Below are positions 8,278-16,022 of a stretch of 64,000 nt of DNA, piece after piece; within the stretch, counting starts at the first letter, position 1; each line of letters opens with the position of its first letter. Made by a program: the position numbers and the translations under genes. The notes below the pieces were generated by a model, which was not told the DNA's origin, did no database searches, and saw only the letters and a list, made by a program, of their open reading frames with translations. Origin of the DNA: a virus; IMG/VR virus record IMGVR_UViG_3300032431_000001, positions 124,400 to 188,399 of that record. One strand, given 5' to 3'.

Positions 8278-8808
8278 ATGCCAAATCAACGACTTCAGGA
8301 GGAATTTGAATGTGTAACGCCTAGCGCAAAACCAGTGCGTGTACAAATACTGAACGATAGAGAGTACGCTGCTTATCTCTATAACAAAGCCCGTCGATCG
8401 ATATTAGAGAATGCCCGCACTACAAATCGAACAGAGTTACTCATCACAAACAAACGAGGGGGTGTAATATGCCGAAAAACGTTATACAGCTACGACTTGA
8501 GACTACAAGGGCATCCCTTGATGGAAGATTATCGTAGGGACCCGCAAACCAAAGAACCTTTGTGGGATCGATCGCAGCCTTGGAACGAGCACCAAGTATA
8601 CTGCCTGAAAAAAGTGGCTGACTTTATGCGTATTCCTTCTATCTCTCGAAATACTGAAGGCAAAAAACGAAAGTATCGAAAGAAAGAGTTACCAAAGCGC
8701 AATCCAGAATACAAGGATCTCGACCGATATCTAGAAGCAAACTTTCACTTGTTCACTCACGAAAACTTTGTCAAGGAGCGTTTCAAATGGCCACATACAG
8801 CGAATTAG
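8278..8808 (+). CDS. Hypothetical basic protein (176 aa), first gene of motor operon
   Basis: Strongly basic protein with a Lys/Arg-rich patch at about residues 125-140 (EGKKRKYRKKELPKRNPEY), so nucleic-acid or membrane-surface binding is plausible. No known domain was recognised. A ribosome-like AGGAGG at about 8297-8302 lies inside the reading frame before an out-of-frame ATG that stops at once. The gene overlaps the next by 22 bp and starts the operon leading to the FtsK-like ATPase. Confidence 0.55.
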   Translation: MPNQRLQEEFECVTPSAKPVRVQILNDREYAAYLYNKARRSILENARTTNRTELLITNKRGGVICRKTLYSYDLRLQGHPLMEDYRRDPQTKEPLWDRSQPWNEHQVYCLKKVADFMRIPSISRNTEGKKRKYRKKELPKRNPEYKDLDRYLEANFHLFTHENFVKERFKWPHTAN

Positions 8809-9410
8809 CGGACTTGCTTGAAACCACTGTTGGAGAATTGTCCAACTTCGCAAGTCAGAACCTCAAAGACGTTAGTGGAAAGCCTTTTCCACCAGGAGTT
8901 AAAACCACGTTGACGGACGAGCAAGTCGATTTGTTGATGAGTGAATTTCCAAAATACAAAGATATGTCGCAAACTGAAGCCAAGCAACTGCCCGGCTCTA
9001 GTTCAATTCAAGAGGCCAAAACAGAAATCCCGACCACTAATCCCGATTCTCAAGGCAATCCACATTCGTTTCTCGATCAGGCGCGTCTAAACCTCAATCG
9101 CGCGATTGAAGCTAAGGATTTGCAAGCGATGGAAATCCTGCAAAACGAAATTAAGGAAATCCAAGAAGGTAGCACTCAAATCGGTTTCTTGAAGGCGGTC
9201 TTAGGCGCAGATGCCGAGGTAAAAGGTTTTTTATCCGCTAAGAATGCGATCGCCCAAGCAAATCAATCTAGGTCGGGGGAATCACTCAGAAAGCAAGCCG
9301 AAATGCTCGTGGGTGGTACGGATTTTTTGATGCCTTGGGAGAGTCCGGTACCCCTGGACTCGATCGCCCAAGACACATTGGATCAGCTCAAGAAATTATC
9401 CGAGAGTTAG
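8787..9410 (+). CDS. Hypothetical helical protein (207 aa)
   Basis: AAGGAG precedes the ATG. The N-terminus (MATYSELADLLETTVGELSNF) reads like a short helix-turn-helix, followed by a low-complexity polar linker and then helices around residues 95-140 (LDQARLNLNRAIEAKDLQAM). Family unknown. Overlap with the previous gene supports translational coupling within the operon. Confidence 0.5.
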   Translation: MATYSELADLLETTVGELSNFASQNLKDVSGKPFPPGVKTTLTDEQVDLLMSEFPKYKDMSQTEAKQLPGSSSIQEAKTEIPTTNPDSQGNPHSFLDQARLNLNRAIEAKDLQAMEILQNEIKEIQEGSTQIGFLKAVLGADAEVKGFLSAKNAIAQANQSRSGESLRKQAEMLVGGTDFLMPWESPVPLDSIAQDTLDQLKKLSES

Positions 9411-9490
9411 AGCAAATTCGCGAAGAGAAGCAGTCAGTGACATTGGTTCTCTTCGTTAGTCAAAATCAAAGCTTATGGAGTAAGGTTCTA

Positions 9491-9616
9491 ATGGCAAAAT
9501 GGTTGATTGATTGGGGTAAAGGAGTGGCATCGAAACTAAGAGATACACTTGCATCTGCGGGTAATCCGATCGCCAGCGAAGACTATGCTGCTGCTGCTAT
9601 CCAGATGATGAGCTAG
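9491..9616 (+). CDS. Very small protein (41 aa)
   Basis: The frame is open from 9335, but only the ATG at 9491 has a ribosome site (GGAG about 10 bases upstream), giving MAKWLIDWGKGVASKLRDTL and onward. This looks like an amphipathic helix able to lie on a membrane. The longer version would overlap the preceding gene by 76 bases. Function unknown. Confidence 0.4.
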   Translation: MAKWLIDWGKGVASKLRDTLASAGNPIASEDYAAAAIQMMS

Positions 9617-9634
9617 TAAAAAAAGGAGATAAAA

Positions 9635-9886
9635 ATGACACAATCAAACGCAATTCCGAATTCTAAGTTTAACGACGATTCGATCGCCCGACCAATAGTA
9701 GATGCTCCCGATATCCGAATCAACTGGGAACCGGAAGGTGACGCTGAATTCTTAAGGTCACACGACTTGTTAAAAAAAGAACCTCAATTCAAGGGATCAG
9801 CGACATTTAACCAGAATCCTGACTGTGGTGTGTCTGGTACTTTATTGCGGGCGATCGGTAATCAATTAAAAAAATGGAGGAACTAA
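9635..9886 (+). CDS. Small hypothetical protein (83 aa)
   Basis: A strong AAAAGGAGATAAAA ribosome site precedes the ATG. The protein is polar with no membrane span, and the middle is acidic (DIRINWEPEGDAEFLRSHD). Unrecognised. It ends three bases before the next ATG, within the operon. Confidence 0.5.
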   Translation: MTQSNAIPNSKFNDDSIARPIVDAPDIRINWEPEGDAEFLRSHDLLKKEPQFKGSATFNQNPDCGVSGTLLRAIGNQLKKWRN

Positions 9887-9889
9887 ACA

Positions 9890-10702
9890 ATGGCACAGCA
9901 ACAAGGTGGTTTAATTCTTTCGTCATTAGCCGATCGCCAAATCTTTGCTTCTGGCGCCGCACTCCTGGCAAACGATTACAAGATTACGAATCTGGAGACT
10001 CCATCAACCTGGACGCTTGACGATTGGATGGAGTTGGGCGAGCGGGCATCCCAAATGGAATGGTTAGCCAGCAACATAGATGCGATTCGCGATCGCCTTA
10101 TGAAGGTGATCAAAGGTCAAGTGACCTGGGAAAAGCTGAAGATGGAGTTGGTAAAAGAGGGCTTCAAAGGCGCGAGCGATATATCAAAGAGCACCGTAGA
10201 CGCTTTGATTTCTGAATCTAGCTTTTTGCAAAAAGTTGCTCAAGGCGAAAACAAATTAAATTCCAAGCGGAAGCAGTTTGGCAAAGAAACGGAGGCGATT
10301 CAAACGCACGAAGAAGCGCTATGCGGGTTCGCTCTTGCGAGCCTCAAAGCCAAACACGATCAAATAATTGAAGAAAAACAAGCCGAAGATCCTAATTTTG
10401 CGGTCGCTCTCGCAGCTTGGCAGCAAGAGCAAAATAGAGATTACGCATTTGCGACACAAGCGCTCAGTAGTGGTTACGGCACGCGGTCTCACCCTAAGTT
10501 TCAAGGGATGCAGACTAATCGGGCGATCGGTGGTAGTTCGACAACGCCCTATAACTCGTCGTTTGCGGGTTCAAGGGCTCGCCAGCGCCCTGTAGACGAG
10601 CTGAATATCAATCTGAAAGGTAATGTCGCCGGCGCGGTCAACGGTTTTGCGGGACGTGTCGGCGCCGGCGCAAGAAAAGTAGTTAGTTTTTTTAGAGGTT
10701 AG
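9890..10702 (+). CDS. Hypothetical helical protein (270 aa)
   Basis: GGAGG lies at good spacing. Residues 1-175 are helical and charged (RASQMEWLASNIDAIRDRLM, then a Lys/Glu-rich coiled-coil stretch to EEKQAEDPNF). The last 70 residues are Gly/Ser-rich and end in a basic hydrophobic tip (ARKVVSFFRG). Unrecognised. Its position before a membrane protein and a membrane-anchored ATPase suggests an adaptor or scaffold for that machine, by context only. Confidence 0.5.
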   Translation: MAQQQGGLILSSLADRQIFASGAALLANDYKITNLETPSTWTLDDWMELGERASQMEWLASNIDAIRDRLMKVIKGQVTWEKLKMELVKEGFKGASDISKSTVDALISESSFLQKVAQGENKLNSKRKQFGKETEAIQTHEEALCGFALASLKAKHDQIIEEKQAEDPNFAVALAAWQQEQNRDYAFATQALSSGYGTRSHPKFQGMQTNRAIGGSSTTPYNSSFAGSRARQRPVDELNINLKGNVAGAVNGFAGRVGAGARKVVSFFRG

Positions 10703-10704
10703 TT

Positions 10705-11085
10705 ATGTACTCACAGCAAAATCTGCCAACACAGACTGAGGAAACTCCTTTTTCTGGAAGCTATCTCAGGATTAAAAGCCTTGACGCATGGGCGTTTCGA
10801 GGTATCACCTTCTCCATCGGGCTTATCGCAACAAACGTCATCCGACTGTTTCCCGCCTATTACTGGCTCTATGTATTGGTTTCTATTTTGGGTATTTTAG
10901 CCCTTTTGTTATTTTCACCTGCTGACATCAAGGCTGTATCGCTTTGGAGATCGGGTGCAATCGCGCTTCTAGGCGGGTTAATCCTGCCTTGGTGGGAAAT
11001 CCTAAGCACACTCCCAATTTGGGTGTGGATAGCGATTCCTATGGGGTTGGTTGCAATATTAACGGCGATCGGAGGGGCTGTCTGA
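10705..11085 (+). CDS. Polytopic membrane protein (126 aa)
   Basis: After a polar start (about 25 residues) come four hydrophobic segments: FRGITFSIGLIATNVIRLF, YWLYVLVSILGILALLLF, LWRSGAIALLGGLILPWW and VWIAIPMGLVAILTAIG. It lacks a known domain. Its TGA overlaps the ATG of the ATPase gene (TGATG), so the two products are probably made in balance and could form one membrane complex. Confidence 0.6.
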   Translation: MYSQQNLPTQTEETPFSGSYLRIKSLDAWAFRGITFSIGLIATNVIRLFPAYYWLYVLVSILGILALLLFSPADIKAVSLWRSGAIALLGGLILPWWEILSTLPIWVWIAIPMGLVAILTAIGGAV

Positions 11086-12926
11086 TGAAACCCGCTGCTC
11101 AACTACTTCTTGGCGCTGTTTTTAGCTTATTGGCGATCGCGCCGGTACCGTTTCAAAAATGGGCGTTGCCGAGAATTGCCTCTGGTGGATTTGCGCTTGT
11201 TTGCTTTAGTCAAGCGAAAAAGAAGCTGGACAATGATCTCTCTTTACAGCGTCAAGTTGATGTTCACGAGTTTGATGAGCTAGCCCAGCAAAAGCAGATT
11301 GTACAAAGCTTACAGGCGATCGAGATTCAAGCGACTCAAGAGCGCGAACTCATCCGCACTCAATTCCAGAACGAGCTAGAAAAAGCTCGAATGCAGGAAC
11401 ATTTCGTGGTTGCGATGGAGCATGAGCGTCCAGGCTATTTGGAGTATCAAGAGGCTCAGCGCATTGCTAATTTACAAGCTCAAGGGTACTCTGCTGGTGT
11501 TCAAGATGGCGGACGGGCGATCGTATCTGCGGACGGATCTGAAGTAATCACAGGAGCCGTCGAAGCAACAGACAGAGGACAGCGACTTCTTCAAAGACTT
11601 CGCAAATCTGATATGTCGATCCTCATTGTTGGCTCAACCGGTGCTGGGAAATCACACACTTTGAGCGCATATCTTGAGTTTCTTTATCAAGATTCTCCTG
11701 ATGCAGATGTTTGGGTTATTTCTCGAAAAAATGACTCGTTTTGTGGATTGCGTGAAGCAGGTAGAGTTGTTCGATTCAATTCGCTAGATCCGGTTGACGC
11801 TTTAGAAAAGCTTCGCGAGTTTCACGCGATTTTCCAAGAAAGAACTGAAGTTTTGGAAGAGGATAGATGCAAGCTTTCGACAGTGCGTTTGATTCTTGAG
11901 GATTGGAGTTCGATCTGTCTCATCCTTAAAACCAACAAAACTATCTGGAATGAAGTCAAGATCATTCTTAGCGACATAGTTACAGTTGGTCGTGACCTGA
12001 ATATCTGTTTAGTAATATTGGCTCAAAGCGCAATTCTCGAATCTTTAGGATTGGTTGGTGATGCCAATTTGAGAACCTGTTTAGCAATCGTTGCTCAGGG
12101 ATTGGAGTCTATCAATAACAAGGGAGAAGAGCAGGGGGATTACAATTTAATTCAGTTGATCCTTCAAAACTCGTATATTATCCCTTCTAGTGAAGATAGA
12201 GAAAGCCTTTCTAGTGAATTAGTGAAATTAATTCCTGAATCTAGGCAGATTAGGCAGCCAGTCTTTTTGTGTACGAGCGGAAAACCTTTTGTAGGATTTT
12301 TGCCTAAAATCACAAAAATCACCGTACCTATAGCTCAACCAAAACAAGGAGTCGGAAATAATTCAAACACATCAAGTACGTCTAAAAAGCAGGAGGTAAA
12401 CTCCGCTCCGATCGCCAGCATTGAAACTCAAAAAGCGCAGCTTGATGCGACATTCAAAAAGGCATACAACCCATTAGATCACCTTTTTCAAGAGGCTAGT
12501 CAAGAGGAGTTGGATGAATTGATCAGAGGCTGGCGAGAACTGGCAGATACTTCGGCGTCACGCGTATCTGATACTTTGATACCCAAAGAAGTATCAGATA
12601 CCGAGAATCAGGGGTATCAAACCCCAAAACCCTTGCTAGGTAAGGAGTCTCAAAGTATCTGGACTGAGGAAGATTTTGCCAAACACCTTCCAAAAAAGGA
12701 TGAAGGGCTGCTTTTTGAGGAACTTGTTAAGTATCAAGACGAGTCTCAAGATGTATCTAAAATTATTAAAATCGGTTGGGGATTCACCGGTAAATATCAA
12801 ACGGGACGCGCCTGTTTTGTCTATCTTATTACCAAATATGGAGGTGAGGCACAGAAAAAACTTTACGCAGATTACATTAACCAATACCTTGGGGTTGACT
12901 CTCAAGATGGCGGAGTTGAAAGATAA
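11085..12926 (+). CDS. Membrane-anchored FtsK/HerA/VirD4-like P-loop ATPase (613 aa)
   Basis: The ATG at 11085 has GGAGGGG upstream. Residues about 5-45 contain two hydrophobic segments (LLLGAVFSLLAIAPVPF and IASGGFALVCF), then a coiled coil to about 130. The motor core has Walker A GSTGAGKS at 183-190 and a Walker B-like LILEDW with Glu272-Asp273, followed by VGRDLNICLVILAQS, as in FtsK/VirD4/HerA DNA pumps. The C-terminus (LFEELVKYQDESQDVSKIIK and onward) looks like a winged helix. It would translocate DNA or a protein-DNA complex at the membrane. The exact family and substrate are unknown. Confidence 0.7.
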   Translation: MKPAAQLLLGAVFSLLAIAPVPFQKWALPRIASGGFALVCFSQAKKKLDNDLSLQRQVDVHEFDELAQQKQIVQSLQAIEIQATQERELIRTQFQNELEKARMQEHFVVAMEHERPGYLEYQEAQRIANLQAQGYSAGVQDGGRAIVSADGSEVITGAVEATDRGQRLLQRLRKSDMSILIVGSTGAGKSHTLSAYLEFLYQDSPDADVWVISRKNDSFCGLREAGRVVRFNSLDPVDALEKLREFHAIFQERTEVLEEDRCKLSTVRLILEDWSSICLILKTNKTIWNEVKIILSDIVTVGRDLNICLVILAQSAILESLGLVGDANLRTCLAIVAQGLESINNKGEEQGDYNLIQLILQNSYIIPSSEDRESLSSELVKLIPESRQIRQPVFLCTSGKPFVGFLPKITKITVPIAQPKQGVGNNSNTSSTSKKQEVNSAPIASIETQKAQLDATFKKAYNPLDHLFQEASQEELDELIRGWRELADTSASRVSDTLIPKEVSDTENQGYQTPKPLLGKESQSIWTEEDFAKHLPKKDEGLLFEELVKYQDESQDVSKIIKIGWGFTGKYQTGRACFVYLITKYGGEAQKKLYADYINQYLGVDSQDGGVER

Positions 12927-12958
12927 AACAAACGCATCTATCACATCAGGTAAAAAAC

Positions 12959-13249
12959 GTGCAAATTGTTCAGTTCATTCTTTTTGGTATTCTTGGATTG
13001 TTCGCAGTATTCCTTCTAACATCAGGGGCGATTACTTATCTCTTTTACTCGCTGAGCAGTCCTACTGAAATCCCGCCTTTGGTAATTCCGAGTTGGCAAG
13101 AACTACCCAGTAGTTCTAGGAAAGTATTCGTTGCAGGAGTAGCTATCCTTGCCGCTATCTGGGTGTTAAGAGGTGAGGAGGTAGGTAAAAAAGAAGATAC
13201 AAATCCCGAAAAAAAGGGGCGTCGGCGCCAGAATCGTAAAGACGATTAA
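12959..13249 (+). CDS. Small membrane protein (96 aa)
   Basis: GTG start. Two hydrophobic segments (VQFILFGILGLFAVFLLTSGA and VFVAGVAILAAIWVLRG) flank a Pro-rich loop, and the C-terminus is highly basic (KKGRRRQNRKDD). It lies between the ATPase and its degenerate partner, so it is probably another membrane part of the same assembly. Confidence 0.55.
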   Translation: MQIVQFILFGILGLFAVFLLTSGAITYLFYSLSSPTEIPPLVIPSWQELPSSSRKVFVAGVAILAAIWVLRGEEVGKKEDTNPEKKGRRRQNRKDD

Positions 13250-13282
13250 ATTCACAAAAATCCACAAAAACAGGAGAATCTC

Positions 13283-13999
13283 ATGTATTTAGAAAAAGCT
13301 GAAACCCCCACAGAACACTGCGAAACTTTGAACGAATCGGTACAGGCGATCGGCACACCCGACGCTTTTAAAGTGAACGCAATTGGCACACTAATTCAAA
13401 AATTAAGTCCAGAACCTTCAGAGATAATCGCGATTACTCCAAATAATAGTCAAGGTTCTTTTTGGCGTGGGATGGGTATTGCGTGTGTTCAAGATTTAAA
13501 GGAAGTCGGTCAAGTTCTCGGTGAATTGGTCGCCGAGCTACACGATCGCCAAAAACTGTCGAACTGTCACGGAACAGTCAAGCATCGGATTATTGTCGTC
13601 ATTGAAATCGACAGTTTACATTCAGCGTTAGCACAACGGGCGATCGAATTAAATCATCAATATTCGGAAAGAGTGCTTGATGGTGCAGTCTCAATGTTGC
13701 GAGAACATGGATCTAAAGTCGGAATGTTCGTCGTCGAGTCCGTAGCGAAGCCGAGAGTCGAAATCGGTTGTCGGATGTACTCTGGAGTCGAGGCGATCAA
13801 ATATATACTCGACGAGACGACCAATGTGAGTAATGATGTTTACCAACGAGTGACTCAACGGCTCGAAGGGCAGACACATCCATGCTGCTTAGTTGTAGGT
13901 GAAGCTGAAATTGTTTACCCGATCGAAGGCGTGACAGATCAGCTTGTACCATTAAAGCTTCAGTTTGTTCCTGAAATTGAGCGGGCGATCGATTTATAA
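13283..13999 (+). CDS. Degenerate FtsK/HerA-like protein lacking Walker A (238 aa)
   Basis: AGGAG precedes the ATG. The fold order resembles the ATPase core of the 11085 product. IIAITPNNSQGSFWRGMG matches the strand after the P-loop (VWVISRKNDSFCGLREAG there). RIIVVIEIDSLHS at residues 102-114 matches Walker B, with Glu108 and Asp110. HGSKVGMFVVESVAKPR matches the following strand. No GxxxxGK[ST] is present, so ATP hydrolysis is unlikely. I infer a pseudo-ATPase subunit or regulator of the neighbouring motor. Confidence 0.5.
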   Translation: MYLEKAETPTEHCETLNESVQAIGTPDAFKVNAIGTLIQKLSPEPSEIIAITPNNSQGSFWRGMGIACVQDLKEVGQVLGELVAELHDRQKLSNCHGTVKHRIIVVIEIDSLHSALAQRAIELNHQYSERVLDGAVSMLREHGSKVGMFVVESVAKPRVEIGCRMYSGVEAIKYILDETTNVSNDVYQRVTQRLEGQTHPCCLVVGEAEIVYPIEGVTDQLVPLKLQFVPEIERAIDL

Positions 14000-14006
14000 T
14001 ACGTTC

Positions 14007-14053
14007 GCCAGTAAAAAGCAGTCTCGTCAATCGCGGGGCTGCTTTTTGCTGGC
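14007..14053 (+). terminator. Operon-end terminator
   Basis: GCCAGTAAAAAGCAG pairs with CTGCTTTTTGCTGGC around a GC-rich loop. It follows the 13999 stop by 7 bp and closes the motor operon. Confidence 0.7.
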
Positions 14054-14066
14054 ACAATAGCCGCCA

Positions 14067-14095
14067 TTGTGTCTAGTAGTAGATAGTGGTATAAT
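14067..14095 (+). promoter_or_regulatory. Sigma70-type promoter
   Basis: TTGTGT (14067-14072) and a perfect TATAAT (14090-14095) are separated by 17 bp. Transcription should begin near 14102. No credible ORF follows before the terminator at 14385-14425, so it appears to drive a non-coding RNA. Confidence 0.7.
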
Positions 14096-14101
14096 AGGAT
14101 A

Positions 14102-14428
14102 CAAGAAAGAAAAGTAACGCTACACAGATTCAACAACGCGAATTAATCGAGGATACTCGACGCAGCCATTGAAGTACGCGATCACACTCTTAATTTAACG
14201 AAAACGTTTAATTATATTTAATTATCACAAAAAACAAATCACTATTTTGCGGATCAGCGATCCGTAACCAGTCGAGGAAGTTGCCACAATTAATATCGCG
14301 CGAGACGCTGTATTGATTCAGACTGACAGATGAGAATTCTTGCAGTCGAAATTTGCTCCCATCAGAGATGGAACTAGAGCGAACAAAAAGCCCGCCAAAC
14401 CCAAATAGGGTTTGGCGGGCTTTTTGTT
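14102..14428 (+). ncRNA. Candidate structured non-coding RNA (about 330 nt)
   Basis: Bounded by the TATAAT promoter and a strong intrinsic terminator, with no translated ORF. Inside are a perfect small hairpin CGGATC-AGC-GATCCG (14250-14264) and an AT-rich tract. The part from 14197 onward recurs after the tnpB element at 15744, with the hairpin and terminator conserved and a 25-30-base deletion elsewhere. Conservation of hairpin and terminator suggests an RNA. Function unknown; a leader RNA for tnpB is the main alternative. Confidence 0.5.
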
Positions 14429-14445
14429 GGACTTTTTTTTAATTT
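14197..14445. repeat. Left copy of a long direct repeat flanking tnpB
   Basis: 249 bp from AACGAAAACG to the TTAATTT after the terminator. The same TTAATTT heptamer also precedes the copy (14190-14196). It matches 15744-15970 over nearly its whole length. Confidence 0.9.
14385..14425 (+). terminator. Intrinsic terminator of the ncRNA unit (left copy)
   Basis: AAAAAGCCCGCCAAACCC pairs perfectly with GGGTTTGGCGGGCTTTTT around AAATA. Confidence 0.9.
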
Positions 14446-15743
14446 ATCCGCACAATGTAAAGATTTATCATATTTATACACACAAAACTGTATAAACATG
14501 ATAAGCTGGTCACATGGTAACACTAGAGTACAAGTTGAAAGGCAAAGCGCAGCAATATCAGATCATCGACGACATGATCCGAACTGCTCAGTTTGTCCGA
14601 AACAAAGCTCTTAGATACTGGATCGACAATCAAGGAGTTAAGCTCGTTGACTTATACAAACAATGCGCCATCATGGCAAAAGAGTTTGAATGGGCCGGAA
14701 AACTTAACTCAATGGCGCGTCAAGCTTCGGCTGAACGTGCCATTTTTGCTGTTCAACGTTTCTTCGCTAATTGTAAAGCGAAAAAACCTGGAAAGAAAGG
14801 ATACCCGCAATTCAAAAAGCACACTCGCTCAGTAGAATATAAAACATCAGGATGGAAGCTTTCTGCTGATAAAAGATGTTTGACATTTACGGACGGGTTT
14901 GCAGCGGGTACTTTCAAACTGGTCGGCAGTCGGGATTTACACTTCTACGCTCCTAGCGAAATTAAACGAGTTAGGGTTGTGCGTCGGGCTGATGGCTACT
15001 ATGTTCAGTTTTGCATCAACGTAGAACGAACGGAGGAAGTCAGCCCAACAGGTAAAGCTATTGGAATAGATGTCGGATTAAACCATTTCTATACCGATAG
15101 TAACGGTGAAACAATACCTAACCCTCGCTATTTACGAAAAAGCGAAAAAGCCCTAAAGCGAGCGCAGAAACGAGTTTCCCGAAAAAAGAAAGGCTCCAGT
15201 AATCGCAAAAAAGCGATTAACAGATTAGGAAGAAAACACCTCAAAGTCAGTAGGCAGCGCAAAGACTTCGCCATAAAGACGGCGTTGTGCGTAGTAAAAT
15301 CTAACGATTTTGTAGCCTACGAAGATTTGCAGGTGAAGAACATGGTGAAGAATCATAAGCTTGCCAAATCGATTAGCGATGCCGCTTGGCGTCAGTTTGC
15401 TCAGTGGTTGCAATATTTTGGCAAAGTGTACGGTAAAACAGTAATTGCTGTTGCTCCTCAGTACACATCTCAAGATTGCTCAGTCTGTGGAAACAGAGTC
15501 AAGAAGTCGCTGTCGGTTAGGACACACATTTGTGGATGCGGTGCGGTATTAGACCGCGACCACAATGCTGCGCTGAATATTTTGGCGAAGGGACTGAAAC
15601 AGGCAGGGGTTATTTTAAATACGGTGGGGCACACCGAAATTAACGCTTGGGGACAGAACGATCTCTACTCATTGGTGGTGACATCAAAGAGCAAATCGAC
15701 TGATTGATCCAAGAATCCCTACGCTTTTAGGCTGGGGAGTGTC
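14446..15743 (+). mobile_element. IS200/IS605-type tnpB-only element
   Basis: The limits follow from the flanking repeat: the left copy ends in TTAATTT at 14445 and the right copy restarts at 15744. The right end (AGAATCCC, stem, GCTGGGGAGTGTC) matches the conserved right ends of the other TnpB elements here. There is no tnpA, so it depends on a transposase in trans. Confidence 0.75.
14514..15707 (+). CDS. tnpB: TnpB RNA-guided nuclease (397 aa)
   Basis: Complete RuvC set: AIGIDVGLNHFYTDS (Asp), FVAYEDLQVKNM (Glu), zinc finger CSVCG...CGCG, then DRDHNAALNIL (Asp). Normal length for IS1341-type TnpB, so it is likely active. The omega RNA should come from the 3' end of this gene plus the element's right end. 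The bases just past that end would be its guide, and they are the first bases of the flanking repeat. Confidence 0.9.
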   Translation: MVTLEYKLKGKAQQYQIIDDMIRTAQFVRNKALRYWIDNQGVKLVDLYKQCAIMAKEFEWAGKLNSMARQASAERAIFAVQRFFANCKAKKPGKKGYPQFKKHTRSVEYKTSGWKLSADKRCLTFTDGFAAGTFKLVGSRDLHFYAPSEIKRVRVVRRADGYYVQFCINVERTEEVSPTGKAIGIDVGLNHFYTDSNGETIPNPRYLRKSEKALKRAQKRVSRKKKGSSNRKKAINRLGRKHLKVSRQRKDFAIKTALCVVKSNDFVAYEDLQVKNMVKNHKLAKSISDAAWRQFAQWLQYFGKVYGKTVIAVAPQYTSQDCSVCGNRVKKSLSVRTHICGCGAVLDRDHNAALNILAKGLKQAGVILNTVGHTEINAWGQNDLYSLVVTSKSKSTD

Positions 15744-15970
15744 AACGAAAACGTTTAATTATATTTAATTATCACAAAAAAAACAAATCACTATTTTGCG
15801 GATCAGCGATCCGTAAGCAGTCGAAGACGTTACCACAATTAATATCGCGCGAGACGCTGTATTGATTCAGTTGAAATTTGCTCCCATCAGAGATGGAACT
15901 AGAGCGAACAAAAAGCCCGCCAAACCCAAATAGGGTTTGGCGGGCTTTTTGTTGGACTTGTTTTTAATTT
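15744..15970. repeat. Right copy of the long direct repeat
   Basis: 227 bp. It differs from the left copy by two extra A in an A-run, a few substitutions, and loss of roughly 25-30 bases between two CAG triplets. It keeps the CGGATC-AGC-GATCCG hairpin and the terminator (15910-15950). It has no promoter of its own, so it would be read from the tnpB transcript. Confidence 0.9.
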
Positions 15971-15997
15971 GACTTATTGTTAATGCCACTGTACAAT
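15969..15997 (+). promoter_or_regulatory. Sigma70-type promoter for the 16023 gene
   Basis: TTGACT (15969-15974) and TACAAT (15992-15997) with a 17-bp spacer, directly after the right repeat copy and 25 bp before the ATG. Confidence 0.65.
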
Positions 15998-16022
15998 TAA
16001 TATGTAGTCACAAGTTATTACC

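Noticed and set aside
12676-13068. Overlapping ORF across the end of the ATPase gene
   Set aside because: Shadow frame of the 11085 gene with basic low-quality composition and no ribosome site.
14197-15970. Flanking 240-bp repeats as ordinary transposon terminal repeats
   Set aside because: IS200/IS605-type elements lack long direct terminal repeats, and the left copy with its own promoter extends upstream as an independent unit.
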